Under the pieces are notes generated by a model. It had not been told where the DNA came from, ran no database searches, and worked only from the letters and a program-made list of their open reading frames with translations. Below, in pieces: positions 26,622-34,770 of a stretch of DNA of 64,000 nucleotides; the stretch's first letter is position 1, and the number at the start of each line of letters is the position of its first letter. The stretch is from assembly GCF_018688235.1 (NCBI RefSeq), contig NZ_CP061313.1, positions 1,533,130 through 1,597,129 of the forward strand, in the 5' to 3' direction. A program made the position numbers and the translations under genes. The stretch is from Polynucleobacter sp. AP-Nino-20-G2. GTDB taxonomy: Bacteria; Pseudomonadota; Gammaproteobacteria; Burkholderiales; Burkholderiaceae.

Positions 26622-26648
26622 ATATAGGCTAAAAAATTGAAATTCAAG
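26622..26648 (-). promoter_or_regulatory. Possible sigma-32 promoter for the htpG-side unit
   Basis: On the minus strand CTTGAAT (26648-26642) and CCTATAT (26628-26622) are separated by 13 bases, near the sigma-32 pattern CTTGAAA-N11-15-CCCCAT-T. The -10 match is weaker than for the hsp20 promoter. It would transcribe the 52-residue gene and htpG. Confidence 0.35.
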
Positions 26649-26651
26649 GCC

Positions 26652-26680
26652 CTTGAAATTGAAAAATTCCACCCTTAAAT
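26652..26680 (+). promoter_or_regulatory. Candidate sigma-32 heat-shock promoter of hsp20
   Basis: CTTGAAA (26652-26658) matches the sigma-32 -35 element exactly. After 13 bases CCCTTAAAT (26672-26680) resembles the C-rich -10 element. It lies 67 bp upstream of the hsp20 ATG, a sensible distance. Confidence 0.55.
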
Positions 26681-26746
26681 AGTCTCTAACTAGATGCCTT
26701 CGGGGTCTAGGAAATTGTGAACTTGCTTAAATTTAAGGAGAAAACG

Positions 26747-27211
26747 ATGTCTTATCCATTTGGTAAAAATGTATTACTAAGTTCCGTAGGTTTTGATCGC
26801 CTCATCGATGCGATGGAAGCAATGAGCTCGGGGGATAGCCTCAGTAAAGCTCAAAGCTATCCCCCATACAACATCATCAAAAAGAATGAACGTGACTACG
26901 CTATTGAAATCGCAGTTGCTGGCTTTAAGAATGATGAGATTGATATTACCGCTGAAGGCAGCAAACTAACAGTTGTAGGCAAGGTTAAGGCCGAGCAGAC
27001 TGGCGAATACCTCCATAAAGGCATTGCTAACCGTGACTTTAGCCACGACTTTACCCTAGCCGAAACCGTGATTGTGCGTTCAGCCGATGTCGAGAATGGC
27101 TTACTGATCATCAAGCTAGAGAATGTGATTCCCGAGGAAAAATTGCCACGTAAGATTCTGATTGGTGGCAACTCTAAGCTGGTGATTGAGGAAGTCAGAG
27201 AAGCGGCTTAA
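26747..27211 (+). CDS. ibpA: Small heat-shock protein, Hsp20/IbpA family
   Basis: Started at 26747 (MSYPFGKNVLLSS), 154 residues, with AAGGAG 8-10 bases upstream. FDRLIDAMEA and YPPYNIIKKNERDYAIEIAVAGFKNDEIDI open the alpha-crystallin domain. RDFSHDFTLAETVIVRSADVENGLL is its characteristic end, and IPEEKLPRKILI carries the IxI-type C-terminal motif for oligomer assembly. It is a cytosolic holdase. A heat-shock promoter candidate lies directly upstream. Confidence 0.95.
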   Translation: MSYPFGKNVLLSSVGFDRLIDAMEAMSSGDSLSKAQSYPPYNIIKKNERDYAIEIAVAGFKNDEIDITAEGSKLTVVGKVKAEQTGEYLHKGIANRDFSHDFTLAETVIVRSADVENGLLIIKLENVIPEEKLPRKILIGGNSKLVIEEVREAA

Positions 27212-27302
27212 TTAAAATGAGCTGGCTCAGAGCCATCTTAGCCAGCTTACTTCTTAATATTTACCATGATATGGATACGCGCTAATCACGGAATCATTAA
27301 AA

Positions 27303-27476
27303 ATGGGAAATAATAAAATCCATCTTATAAGTCTCACCTTGTTTGCCTTGCTAATAGGATTCCTCATAATCCATTGGGATAGCTCCCACCCTCTCACAAA
27401 TGAAATGGGGTGGGCATTAAAGCAGTTACCAGAGGTGAAATCTTTGGAGTATTTTGAGGTATTAAAGAAAAGTTAG
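27303..27476 (+). CDS. Small single-pass membrane protein, 57 residues
   Basis: Begins MGNNKIHLISLTLFALLIG with one hydrophobic helix, followed by a polar tail with HWDSSHPLTNEMGW and LEYFEVLKKS. No strong ribosome site is seen, so expression is uncertain. It ends just before the first att-like repeat. No family recognised. Confidence 0.4.
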   Translation: MGNNKIHLISLTLFALLIGFLIIHWDSSHPLTNEMGWALKQLPEVKSLEYFEVLKKS

Positions 27477-27493
27477 GCGGCCAAAATAGAAAA

Positions 27494-27521
27494 ACGACTT
27501 AAGAATCTCTCCCTAAGTCGT
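27494..27521 (-). terminator. Terminator of the displaced tRNA-Ile 3' half (copy 1)
   Basis: The hairpin ACGACTTA / TAAGTCGT is followed on the minus strand by TTTTTC, 10 bp past the CCA of the tRNA fragment. A near-identical hairpin follows the fragment at 40540-40584, whereas the complete tRNA at 37812 has a different terminator. Confidence 0.7.
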
Positions 27522-27530
27522 TGATATTGC

Positions 27531-27575
27531 TGGTGGGCCCACCAGGACTTGAACCTGGGACCAAAGGATTATGAG
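27531..27575 (-). pseudogene. Displaced 3' half of tRNA-Ile (copy 1)
   Basis: The minus strand reads CTCATAATCC, then TTTGGTCCCAGGTTCAAGTC, then CTGGTGGGCCCACCA. The last 40 bases are identical to the 3' exon of the intact tRNA-Ile, and the fragment includes CAU of the expected anticodon loop without an intron. The 5' half of a tRNA is missing: it is replaced by the repeat beginning AGCAGAAGCCC. This is the form left when an element integrates in a tRNA gene. Confidence 0.85.
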
Positions 27576-27785
27576 AGCAGAAGCCCAAGGCAGACCCATA
27601 TAAACAGGGGTCTGCGGGTGGACAGTGTCGGTGTGTAAGTAAATGTGCAAGCAAATTCAGGGGTTTAAAGAAATTGGTCTCTCGCTCTTTTATTTTCGAA
27701 ACCAACGGATTTTTGGAGCAACCGTTTAGCACTTCGTTGCTCCAAAAGACTTTTTAAAGGAATAAGCGTTACTTAAAGTAACGCT
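27569..27785. repeat. Att-like long repeat, copy 1 (subtype 1)
   Basis: About 217 bp starting at TTATGAGAGCAGAAGCCCA and ending in a 21-bp palindrome with 10-bp arms AGCGTTACTT and AAGTAACGCT (27765-27785). Inside are GTGTGTAAGTAAATGTG and a second hairpin GGAGCAAC / GTTGCTCC (27702-27744 region). It is most similar to copy 2 (38306-38523): both contain CATATAAACAGGGG and TCTGCGGGTGG. It fills most of the gene-free interval 27477-27853. Confidence 0.85.
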
Positions 27786-27813
27786 CAAAAAAACCACCCG
27801 AAGGTGGTTTTGG
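27786..27813 (-). terminator. Terminator after the CHRD gene
   Basis: AAAACCACC / GGTGGTTTT with a 4-base loop. On the minus strand the stem runs into TTTTTTT, about 40 bp past the CHRD stop. Confidence 0.8.
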
Positions 27814-27853
27814 TAATCCTTAGTGACATGAAGCAGAGGAAGTATTTCCATCC

Positions 27854-28273
27854 TTAGGGCTTAAGCTGAGCCCTGATTTCACCAGGTTTATTTGTAGCGC
27901 TATGAACATTGAGATAGAGATTGCCGCTCTTTAGGCTTTGGATCTGAGCCTCGGTTAATTTAGCACCAGCAGGTGCTGACCAAACATTATCCGCAGTCTT
28001 GGTAAATGGCACGATTACGGGTCCATTTTGACCCATTGGCGCTTCATGAATATGCGCCATAGTCCCCTCCATACCCATAGTAGTGATAGTTCCGGATACG
28101 GAGCCATCTGGAGCAACCATAATTGAACCTACTCCAGATGCAGAAGTCATGACTGGAGGAACCTCTTGAGACCCGGATAGGGTTACTTTCATGGACTGTG
28201 CTGATACACCAAATGAGGCAATCCCAACACCTAATACCAAAGCAGCTTTAGCAAAAACATGATTAATCTTCAT
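27854..28273 (-). CDS. CHRD-domain exported protein
   Basis: 139 residues. The signal peptide ends near VSAQS. MKVTLSGSQEVPPVMTSASGVGSIMV, THIHEAPMG-like AHIHEAPMGQNGPVIV, and NLYLNVHSATNKPGEIRAQL are the canonical CHRD strands, with the terminal GEIRAQL. CHRD domains occur in chordin and many bacterial secreted proteins; function is unknown. It is transcribed away from the selenoneine genes and followed by its own terminator. Confidence 0.9.
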   Translation of the reverse strand: MKINHVFAKAALVLGVGIASFGVSAQSMKVTLSGSQEVPPVMTSASGVGSIMVAPDGSVSGTITTMGMEGTMAHIHEAPMGQNGPVIVPFTKTADNVWSAPAGAKLTEAQIQSLKSGNLYLNVHSATNKPGEIRAQLKP

Positions 28274-28425
28274 CTATATCTCCAATCGGGTTAGCGAAAC
28301 CTCAGACTATCACATACATAAGCGTAAAACATGACGATTAAAGGGCCTTGAACATATCTTTCCTTTCTACCCTAGAATCTTGTGGAGCACAAAACTTTAA
28401 TCTGAGCTAACTGGGAAATATTAAT

Positions 28426-29382
28426 TTGAAATTGCGTATTGAAATCGTAACCCCTGCACCTCCTGGTACTCTTCATGGAAACCGTATTACCGCCTTACGA
28501 TGGCATCGATTTTTGTCACATTTAAATTACCAAAGTATTGTCACTGAGAAATGGTCTAAAAAACCATGTGACGTTCTGATTGCGCTCCATGGGCTACGAA
28601 GTCATGACTCTATTCAAGGGTTTAAAAAAGCCTACCCTAATCATCCAGTCGTTTTAATAATGACCGGAACCGATATCTATAGAGATCTAAAAAATTCAAC
28701 CAAGGTTATCAAGTCAATGGAGATGGCCGATGCGATTGTGGTTCTTCAACCAGATGCTATTCAATCCTTACCTAAGAAATTTCACCATAAAATCCAAGTG
28801 ATTTACCAGTCAGTAAAAGGCATTACTAAAAAATCTCCGCCGAAACGTCATTTTTTAGCCAGCATCATTGGCCATCTGCGGTCTGAAAAAGATCCCTTTT
28901 GTGCAGCGCAATGCCTGCCTTTATTGCCATCAAACAGCAAGGTCCAGCTAGTGCAACTCGGTAAGGCAATGAGTCCAGAGTTTAAAAAACAAGCAATCTC
29001 GATTGAAAAAAATGTTATGCGTTATCGATGGTTGGACCAACTGAGTCACTCTAAAACGCTACAGTGGCTCTCTCGCTCACACGTGATGATCATCTCCAGC
29101 ATTATGGAAGGTGGCGCACATGTGGTGTCCGAAGCCATCGCAATTGGCATCCCCGTAATTGCATCAGACATTCCAGGCAATCGCGGCTTACTAGGGGATA
29201 CCTACCCCGCTTACTATCCAGCAGAGGATAAAGTTGCCTTAAGCAAACTACTAAACAAGGCTGAAGCCAATCCAGTCTTTTATCAAAAATTGTGTAGGGC
29301 GATTGCTTTACGACAGAAGATCACCAAACCAGAATTAGAACAAAAATCTATTCAAAAGCTCATTAAAAGCCTGATTAAATAA
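28426..29382 (+). CDS. senB: Selenosugar synthase-like glycosyltransferase SenB
   Basis: 318 residues from a TTG codon at 28426 (no in-frame ATG fits upstream). The fold is GT-B: RIEIVTPAPPGTLHGNRITALRW at the N-terminus, VVLIMTGTDIYRDL in the middle, and SIMEGGAHVVSEAIAIGIPVIASDIPG as the sugar-nucleotide site. This is the family of SenB, which makes a seleno-sugar from UDP-GlcNAc/UDP-Glc and selenophosphate. The convergent operon with EgtD, SelD and a SenA-like enzyme supports this. The assignment rests on context plus family recognition, without alignment. Confidence 0.82.
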   Translation: MKLRIEIVTPAPPGTLHGNRITALRWHRFLSHLNYQSIVTEKWSKKPCDVLIALHGLRSHDSIQGFKKAYPNHPVVLIMTGTDIYRDLKNSTKVIKSMEMADAIVVLQPDAIQSLPKKFHHKIQVIYQSVKGITKKSPPKRHFLASIIGHLRSEKDPFCAAQCLPLLPSNSKVQLVQLGKAMSPEFKKQAISIEKNVMRYRWLDQLSHSKTLQWLSRSHVMIISSIMEGGAHVVSEAIAIGIPVIASDIPGNRGLLGDTYPAYYPAEDKVALSKLLNKAEANPVFYQKLCRAIALRQKITKPELEQKSIQKLIKSLIK

Positions 29383-29393
29383 CCAATCAGACC

Positions 29394-30326
29394 CTATGCT
29401 GTCGCATAAACTACTAAAAAGTAGCAATTTGGATCAGTCCAGGAGTGTACGGCTTTAAAACCGCCGCTCATTAAAAGAGATTCAAATTTTTCTTGCGTGT
29501 ACTTATAGCTATTTTCAGTATGAATAAGCGCACCGCTATCAAAACGCCTTTTACCTCCAGGGAACGAAACTACTTGACTCCGAGAAGATCGAAGATGCAT
29601 TTCAATTCGAGCAAGTTGCTCATTAAAAATTGCATAGTGCTCCCAATGCGCCAAATTAAAGTCCGTTTTAGCCAGACGATTTAGGTGCAAAAGGATGTTT
29701 TTATTAAAAGCTGCAGTAATTCCAAGGGCATCGTTATAAGCTCGAGATAGAACTGCGTGATCCTTAACCAGATCAACTCCGATCAATAAACCCCCATCAC
29801 CTTGGCAAACTTTCACAATATTTTTGAATAGCCCTAGAGCAGCCTCTGGGTCAAAATTTCCGATGGAAGAGCCTGGATAAAAAAAGGTTTTCTTTCGGCC
29901 CACTAGATCAGGAAATGCCATTTCTTCCTGTAAATCACAGGTTTGTGCCTGCATCTGAATTTGTGGGAATTCTTTTTGTAAGCCTGAGATTGCTTGCTCT
30001 AAAAATTCTTTTGAGATATCTAGAGCGCGATACTCTTTGGGTAATAGGGTGTCAAACAATGCACTACCTTTTTCGCAGTTACCAGCCCCTAAGTCCAATA
30101 AAACATCGCACTTTCCAATCGCCAAAGCAATCGCTTCGCCGTTTTGCATCATGATTTGTTTTTCAGTTCGAGTTGGGTAATACTCTTCCAAAAAAGTAAT
30201 TGCCTCAAATAAGTGAGATCCAATTTCATCATAGAAAAACTTTGGAGATATAGATGGCTGCTCCTGTGAAAGACCAGCAATAATTTCATCAACTAACTTT
30301 TGATTTGGCATATGCTCTTGACTCAC
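29394..30326 (-). CDS. egtD: L-histidine N-alpha-methyltransferase EgtD
   Basis: 310 residues. SPKFFYDEIGSHLFEAITFLEEYYPTRTE is the EgtD N-terminal signature. DVLLDLGAGNCEKGSALFD is the SAM site. FFYPGSSIGNFDPEAA and LIGVDLVKD follow, and GALIHTENSYKY carries the glutamate-asparagine region contacting histidine. It makes hercynine (trimethyl-histidine), the backbone of both ergothioneine and selenoneine. It is the last gene of the minus-strand operon starting at senA and lies 29 bp after the permease gene. Confidence 0.93.
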   Translation of the reverse strand: MSQEHMPNQKLVDEIIAGLSQEQPSISPKFFYDEIGSHLFEAITFLEEYYPTRTEKQIMMQNGEAIALAIGKCDVLLDLGAGNCEKGSALFDTLLPKEYRALDISKEFLEQAISGLQKEFPQIQMQAQTCDLQEEMAFPDLVGRKKTFFYPGSSIGNFDPEAALGLFKNIVKVCQGDGGLLIGVDLVKDHAVLSRAYNDALGITAAFNKNILLHLNRLAKTDFNLAHWEHYAIFNEQLARIEMHLRSSRSQVVSFPGGKRRFDSGALIHTENSYKYTQEKFESLLMSGGFKAVHSWTDPNCYFLVVYATA

Positions 30327-30355
30327 TTCAATATTCCTTTTTAATACGACCTAGT

Positions 30356-31150
30356 TTAGCCAAGACTGTGCATTTGCACTCTACGGAGTTTGTTGCTAAT
30401 CATGTCTACAGCTACAACTAGGATAAGCATCGCCATGATCACCGTTGAGGCTTGCTGCTCATGCAATAAAGAGAGCTCATAGTACAAAATTTGTCCAAGA
30501 CCCCCTGCGCCGACAAATCCTAATATCGTGGCCATACGTATATTCATTTCCCAACGATAAAGACTATAAGAGAGAAGTTGAGAATAGACCCCCGGCAAGG
30601 CCCCATAAATAAATGCTTGAGTATTACTTGCCCCAGCTAACCTCAGTGCTTGTGTCGCGTTAGGAGAGTGATTTTCCAGGGTCTCGCCAAATAAACGCCC
30701 TAGCACTCCCGTGGTGTGCAAGGCGAGCGCTAAGGTTCCAGCAAATGGGCCCAAACCTACTGCTAACACCATTAATACCGCCCAAACAAGCTCTGGCACC
30801 GAGCGCAGAAAATTTAAGAAAAAACGGGTCGCCACTTTTGCGCTACGACCAAACTGTCCAGCTGCTGGTAGCGCCAGAAAAAGACTCGCAATTGCCGACA
30901 ATAAGGTGGCCATGGCAGAAATGGCCAGGGTCTGCAATACACCACTCCACACCTTCTGTAAAAAAGATGGCGAGAGATCTGGTGGAAAAAAGCGTGCTGT
31001 ATAAATGGCAATGTCGCTCATAGCTTGCTGAGTAAACAAAGCCAGAGGATTCAATGAAAGATAGGCAAAGCTCATCACAATGAATATCGCAACCAGTAAA
31101 AGCGTAATGAGGCACTTAAGACAAAATTTGCGAGCAGGATAGTGGTTCAT
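30356..31150 (-). CDS. ABC transporter permease, phosphonate (PhnE) type, second subunit
   Basis: 264 residues with about six membrane helices. The cytoplasmic coupling loop is TQALRLAGASNTQAFIYGALPGVYSQLLSYSLYRWEMNIR, and GFVGAGGLGQILYYE is the PhnE-like end. It overlaps the other permease by 4 bp, so the two probably form a heterodimeric channel. In this operon the transported oxyanion is more likely selenate or selenite than phosphonate, since no C-P lyase or phosphonatase genes are present. That is inference from context. Confidence 0.85.
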   Translation of the reverse strand: MNHYPARKFCLKCLITLLLVAIFIVMSFAYLSLNPLALFTQQAMSDIAIYTARFFPPDLSPSFLQKVWSGVLQTLAISAMATLLSAIASLFLALPAAGQFGRSAKVATRFFLNFLRSVPELVWAVLMVLAVGLGPFAGTLALALHTTGVLGRLFGETLENHSPNATQALRLAGASNTQAFIYGALPGVYSQLLSYSLYRWEMNIRMATILGFVGAGGLGQILYYELSLLHEQQASTVIMAMLILVVAVDMISNKLRRVQMHSLG

Positions 31151-31974
31151 GCGAGCTGCCGACGAATGATGAGGCTGATGTAGTCTGCGAGTAAAACAAG
31201 CAATAAAAACATGATTAGGATGGTAGATACCTCACCACCATTAAGCATCTTCATTGACTGGTCCATAAGCTGCCCTAAGCCACCAGCGCCCACAAAACCC
31301 ATGACCACCGAGGCTCTAACTGCACATTCCCAGCGATATATGGTGTAAGAAGCCAGTTCTCGTGAGGCGCTTGGCAATAACCCATATAAAAATGCATTGA
31401 TACGGCCACTACCTAACATCAGTAGCGCTTTAGCAGGTAGCGTGTTTTCAGTTTCCAGGATTTCGGAATACACTTTTGCGAGCATGCCACCATAGGTAAT
31501 AGCGATTGCTAGCACCCCCGCGATTGGGCCTAAACCAAATACTCTCACCAAAAGCAAGGCCCATACAATTTCTGGAATACCCCTGAGCAGTAATATCAGC
31601 ATTCGGGCAAGATATCTACCAAGTTTTGCGACGCGATGACCTGAGGCAGGACCAATACGCGAAATCGATAGGCTATAAGTGATGATGAGGCCCAGTGGAA
31701 TTGCCATCAGCATTGCCAAGGCAATACCTGCTGTTGCCATGGCTAAAGTTTCTAAAGTAGCCTTGAATACCAAAGCTAAAAATGATAGTTGCAGATTAGG
31801 CGGAAAAAACTGAATTAAGAAGTTAGTAAAAACTTTAAGATTGCTAACTTCAAATAATTTAAATACATCAAACTGTGCCAATTGCATCATTGGCCATAAG
31901 ATCGCTAACGCAATACACGTCACCACAAAACGCCTGAGCGCATCTGGATCTCTAAGATAGACCGCTCTTTTCAT
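31147..31974 (-). CDS. ABC transporter permease, phosphonate (PhnE) type, first subunit
   Basis: 275 residues, six predicted helices. AIPLGLIITYSLS, LILLLRGIPEIVWALLLVRVFGLGPIAGVLAIAITYGGMLAKVYSEILE and the coupling loop LGSGRINAFLYGLLPSASRELASYTIYRWE resemble PhnE. VMGFVGAGGLGQLMD closes the fold. It starts 2 bp after the ATPase gene and overlaps the next permease, so the four transporter genes are translationally coupled. Confidence 0.85.
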   Translation of the reverse strand: MKRAVYLRDPDALRRFVVTCIALAILWPMMQLAQFDVFKLFEVSNLKVFTNFLIQFFPPNLQLSFLALVFKATLETLAMATAGIALAMLMAIPLGLIITYSLSISRIGPASGHRVAKLGRYLARMLILLLRGIPEIVWALLLVRVFGLGPIAGVLAIAITYGGMLAKVYSEILETENTLPAKALLMLGSGRINAFLYGLLPSASRELASYTIYRWECAVRASVVMGFVGAGGLGQLMDQSMKMLNGGEVSTILIMFLLLVLLADYISLIIRRQLA

Positions 31975-31976
31975 AT

Positions 31977-32762
31977 CTATGTATTTACGCTACCTTGTTT
32001 TGGCAGAACACCACGTTCGGATGCATACAACTGTTGCAGCAAACTTTCATTCACTTCAGATGCTGGTAAGTCAAAAAAGACTTCCCCATCCTTCAGTCCA
32101 ATGATTCTGGGGAACCATCGCAAAGCAATATCTACTGCATGAAGACTAGCTACAAAACAAGCATCTCTACTTTGGGCATCCTCTAAAAGACGCTGAATGG
32201 TTAAATCAGAAAGGACGGGATCCATCGCTGATACTGGCTCATCAGCCAGTAATAAATAAGGCTTCTGGTACAGCACGCGCGCGACACCCACTCTTTGCAA
32301 TTGACCTCCAGACAGGCGGTCACAACGATCAAAGAGGCGGTCGGCGAGATCGATTTTTTGCAGACATAACTGCGGACCCGCGATATCTATCGGATAGATT
32401 AATGACAGAAGAGATTTCCAGAGCGGCCACTGACCAAGACGACCAGCTAAGACAGCGGTAATCACTCTTTGTCTTGGTGGGATCGGGGCTGCTTGATGGA
32501 CTAAGCCTATTTGAGAGCGTAAACGGCGTAATTGCCCTTTTGAAATCGCCCATGGATCAATACCCAATAACGATATAGACCCAATACTAGGGCGCAGTGA
32601 AGTCGCTATCAAGTTAAGCAAGCTCGTTTTGCCAGAGCCAGATGATCCAATAATCGCAATTGATTCACCAGCTGAGGCGCTAATGTTGATATTTTTTAGC
32701 GCTTCTTTTCCATTGCTATGACTAAAACTAACTTGCTTAAATGCAAATGCTATTTTTTTCAC
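31977..32762 (-). CDS. ABC transporter ATP-binding protein, PhnC-like
   Basis: 261 residues. Walker A is GSSGSGKTSLL, the signature motif is LSGGQLQRVGVARVL and Walker B is LLLADEPVSAMDP. The family spacing and the QIGLVHQAAPIPPRQRVITAVLAGRLG segment match PhnC-type ATPases. It overlaps the binding-protein gene by 4 bp. It energises the two permeases downstream. Confidence 0.9.
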   Translation of the reverse strand: MKKIAFAFKQVSFSHSNGKEALKNINISASAGESIAIIGSSGSGKTSLLNLIATSLRPSIGSISLLGIDPWAISKGQLRRLRSQIGLVHQAAPIPPRQRVITAVLAGRLGQWPLWKSLLSLIYPIDIAGPQLCLQKIDLADRLFDRCDRLSGGQLQRVGVARVLYQKPYLLLADEPVSAMDPVLSDLTIQRLLEDAQSRDACFVASLHAVDIALRWFPRIIGLKDGEVFFDLPASEVNESLLQQLYASERGVLPKQGSVNT

Positions 32763-33631
32763 TTAATCAAACCAGCACCAATTGCAGCCTTTTCAATTTC
32801 ATCGTAGTTAGATGATTTAGTAGGGATATATTTGCTAGCCCTCTGAAGATCCATTAATTCTTTATGAGCAGGATCATTGGAATTCAGCTTTAAAAAAGCA
32901 TCGCTAATTTTTTTAGTTACCGCTGCATCCAAACCACCTCGTACGGTCCAGTTATAATCATGGTACGGAGGCGTTGTATAAAGAACTTTTACTTTTTCGG
33001 TATTAGGATTTTTAGCATCAGACAATTTATCCCAAACAGATGCATTTAAAGCGCCAGCATCTGCTTTACCGCTAGCAACAAATGCGACTGTTGCGTCATG
33101 GGCTCCAGAAAAAGCAATACTCTTAAAGTCTTTATCTGGGTTAATGCCTGCCTTCATTAGGTAAAAACGCGGCATTAAATGGCCTGAAGTAGATGATGGC
33201 GAACCAAAAGCAAAGGTCTTGCCCTTTAAATCTGTCAAATTCTTTGCCGAGCTAGCATCAGGAATAATAAATTTACTCGTAAATTTTTCATCTTCAAGAC
33301 GCTGAATGATCGGCTTGACGGCGCCATTCGTACGAATTTTTGCTTGAATATAGGTAAACCCGCCTAACCATGCCATATCGATTTTATTTGTTGCCAGCGC
33401 CTCAACAACTGCGGCATAGTCTGTCACGGGCGTAAATTCAACTTTCATGCCAGTCTCTTTAGAAAGATATTCGCCTAAAGGAAGAAATTTTCTTTGTAGC
33501 TCGGTTGGTGATTCATCCGGAATCGCGGAGACGCGTAAGACGGCTTGCGCCTGAGCTGGAAGCGTGAACATGCTACAGCAAAGCGTTGTTAAAACAAGGC
33601 CGAGTGAAAATTTCAAAGTATTTAGTTTCAT
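32759..33631 (-). CDS. Periplasmic binding protein, PhnD-like (putative selenium oxyanion receptor)
   Basis: 290 residues with a signal peptide ending near PAQAQA. LRVSAIPDESPTELQRKFLPLGEYLSKETGMKVEF, NKIDMAWLGGFTYIQA and GKTFAFGSPSSTSGHLMPRFYL are the PhnD-family ligand loops. I recall a TIGRFAM family of putative selenate ABC receptors encoded beside SelD, and the gene here is directly followed in the operon order by selD. Binding of selenate or selenite is inferred from this linkage. Phosphite or another oxyanion remains possible. Confidence 0.82.
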   Translation of the reverse strand: MKLNTLKFSLGLVLTTLCCSMFTLPAQAQAVLRVSAIPDESPTELQRKFLPLGEYLSKETGMKVEFTPVTDYAAVVEALATNKIDMAWLGGFTYIQAKIRTNGAVKPIIQRLEDEKFTSKFIIPDASSAKNLTDLKGKTFAFGSPSSTSGHLMPRFYLMKAGINPDKDFKSIAFSGAHDATVAFVASGKADAGALNASVWDKLSDAKNPNTEKVKVLYTTPPYHDYNWTVRGGLDAAVTKKISDAFLKLNSNDPAHKELMDLQRASKYIPTKSSNYDEIEKAAIGAGLIK

Positions 33632-33670
33632 GTTGTTCGGATACTTTCTATTGAATTAAAGAAGTAGAGC

Positions 33671-34711
33671 TTAGGCTACAGAAACACCTGAGCCCTGTAC
33701 AAATTGGCCTATTTTTTGAGCTTGGCTAAATCCATCTGCCCTGAGAATTTCCAATACCTGCTCAGTCGCTTCTGGGCTACAAGAGATTAATAAACCACCA
33801 CTAGTCTGGGGGTCGGACAAGAGGTTTTGCTGCCACTCATTCAAATGAGAGGCCAGCTGTATTTCATGACCATAACCCAGCCAGTTACGTGGTGATGCGC
33901 CAGTAAAGATGCCTTCTTTTACCAGCTTGACCGCCTCAGAAACTACTGGAATAGAGTCCCACTGAATCTGAGCTGAAAGCTTTGCTCCACGGCACAGTTC
34001 CAATAAGTGCCCTGCTAAGCCAAACCCTGTCACATCCGTAAGCGCATGCACGCTATCGAGTTGGGATAGCGCGACGCCAGGTTTATTCAGCTTAGTCGTT
34101 AAGGCAATCATCTCCTGGTAAGCAGAGTCAGAAAGCTGCTCTTTTTTTAGCGCAGCAGAAAGAATACCTACACCCAAGGGTTTGCTAAGGATGATGCTAT
34201 CGCCTAACTTTGCACCGCTATTACGCTTGAGTTTTTTAGGGTCTACTACGCCAATGGCGACCAAGCCATAAATGGGCTCCACAGTATCAATGGAGTGACC
34301 CCCAGCAATCATAATCCCAGCTTCTGCGCATACCGACTCACCACCAGCAGTAATTTGCTGAATGACCTCCAAAGGAAGGACATTGATTGGCATGCCTAAT
34401 AGCGCTAGAGCAAAAAGAGGTTGGGCGCCCATAGCGTAAATATCTGAGATCGCATTTGTTGCTGCAATTCGCCCAAATTGATACGGATCATCAACAATCG
34501 GCATAAAGAAATCGGTTGTCGCTACGATCGCCTGATGTTCGTTGATTTGATAAACAGCGGCATCCTCATTGTTATCAGAACCTGCTAGTAGTGCAGCAGG
34601 TATCTGGCGAATAGGAGAAGATTTCAGAATATCGCTCAAAACACCTGGAGCAATTTTGCAACCACAGCCTCCGCCGTGAGAGAGGGAGGTAAGACGACCG
34701 TTATATGTCAT
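33671..34711 (-). CDS. selD: Selenophosphate synthase (SelD/SenC)
   Basis: 346 residues. The active-site segment SHGGGCGCKIAPG gives C16, C18 and K19, matching E. coli C17/C19/K20; there is cysteine, not selenocysteine, at the catalytic position. VATTDFFMPIVDDPYQFGRIAATNAISDIYAMGA and TDVTGFGLAGHLLE are the metal- and ATP-binding regions. It makes selenophosphate from selenide and ATP. No selA, selB or selU is in the window, and linkage to senA and senB makes selenoneine the likely destination. Confidence 0.94.
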   Translation of the reverse strand: MTYNGRLTSLSHGGGCGCKIAPGVLSDILKSSPIRQIPAALLAGSDNNEDAAVYQINEHQAIVATTDFFMPIVDDPYQFGRIAATNAISDIYAMGAQPLFALALLGMPINVLPLEVIQQITAGGESVCAEAGIMIAGGHSIDTVEPIYGLVAIGVVDPKKLKRNSGAKLGDSIILSKPLGVGILSAALKKEQLSDSAYQEMIALTTKLNKPGVALSQLDSVHALTDVTGFGLAGHLLELCRGAKLSAQIQWDSIPVVSEAVKLVKEGIFTGASPRNWLGYGHEIQLASHLNEWQQNLLSDPQTSGGLLISCSPEATEQVLEILRADGFSQAQKIGQFVQGSGVSVA

Positions 34712-34770
34712 GTTGAAGAACTCAATTTAAAAGTAAGAAGATGTCAGCGAAGTATGTGAGCTTACCTAAT

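Noticed and set aside
27569..27785. MITE or insertion sequence
   Set aside because: The units lack terminal inverted repeats with target duplications, and two copies are joined exactly at the tRNA anticodon loop. Site-specific recombination explains the junctions better, though a MITE origin of part of the unit is not excluded.
30356..33631. Phosphonate uptake operon
   Set aside because: The PhnCDE resemblance is real but no phosphonate-degrading genes are near, and the operon joins selD and senA. Selenium import is preferred but unproven.
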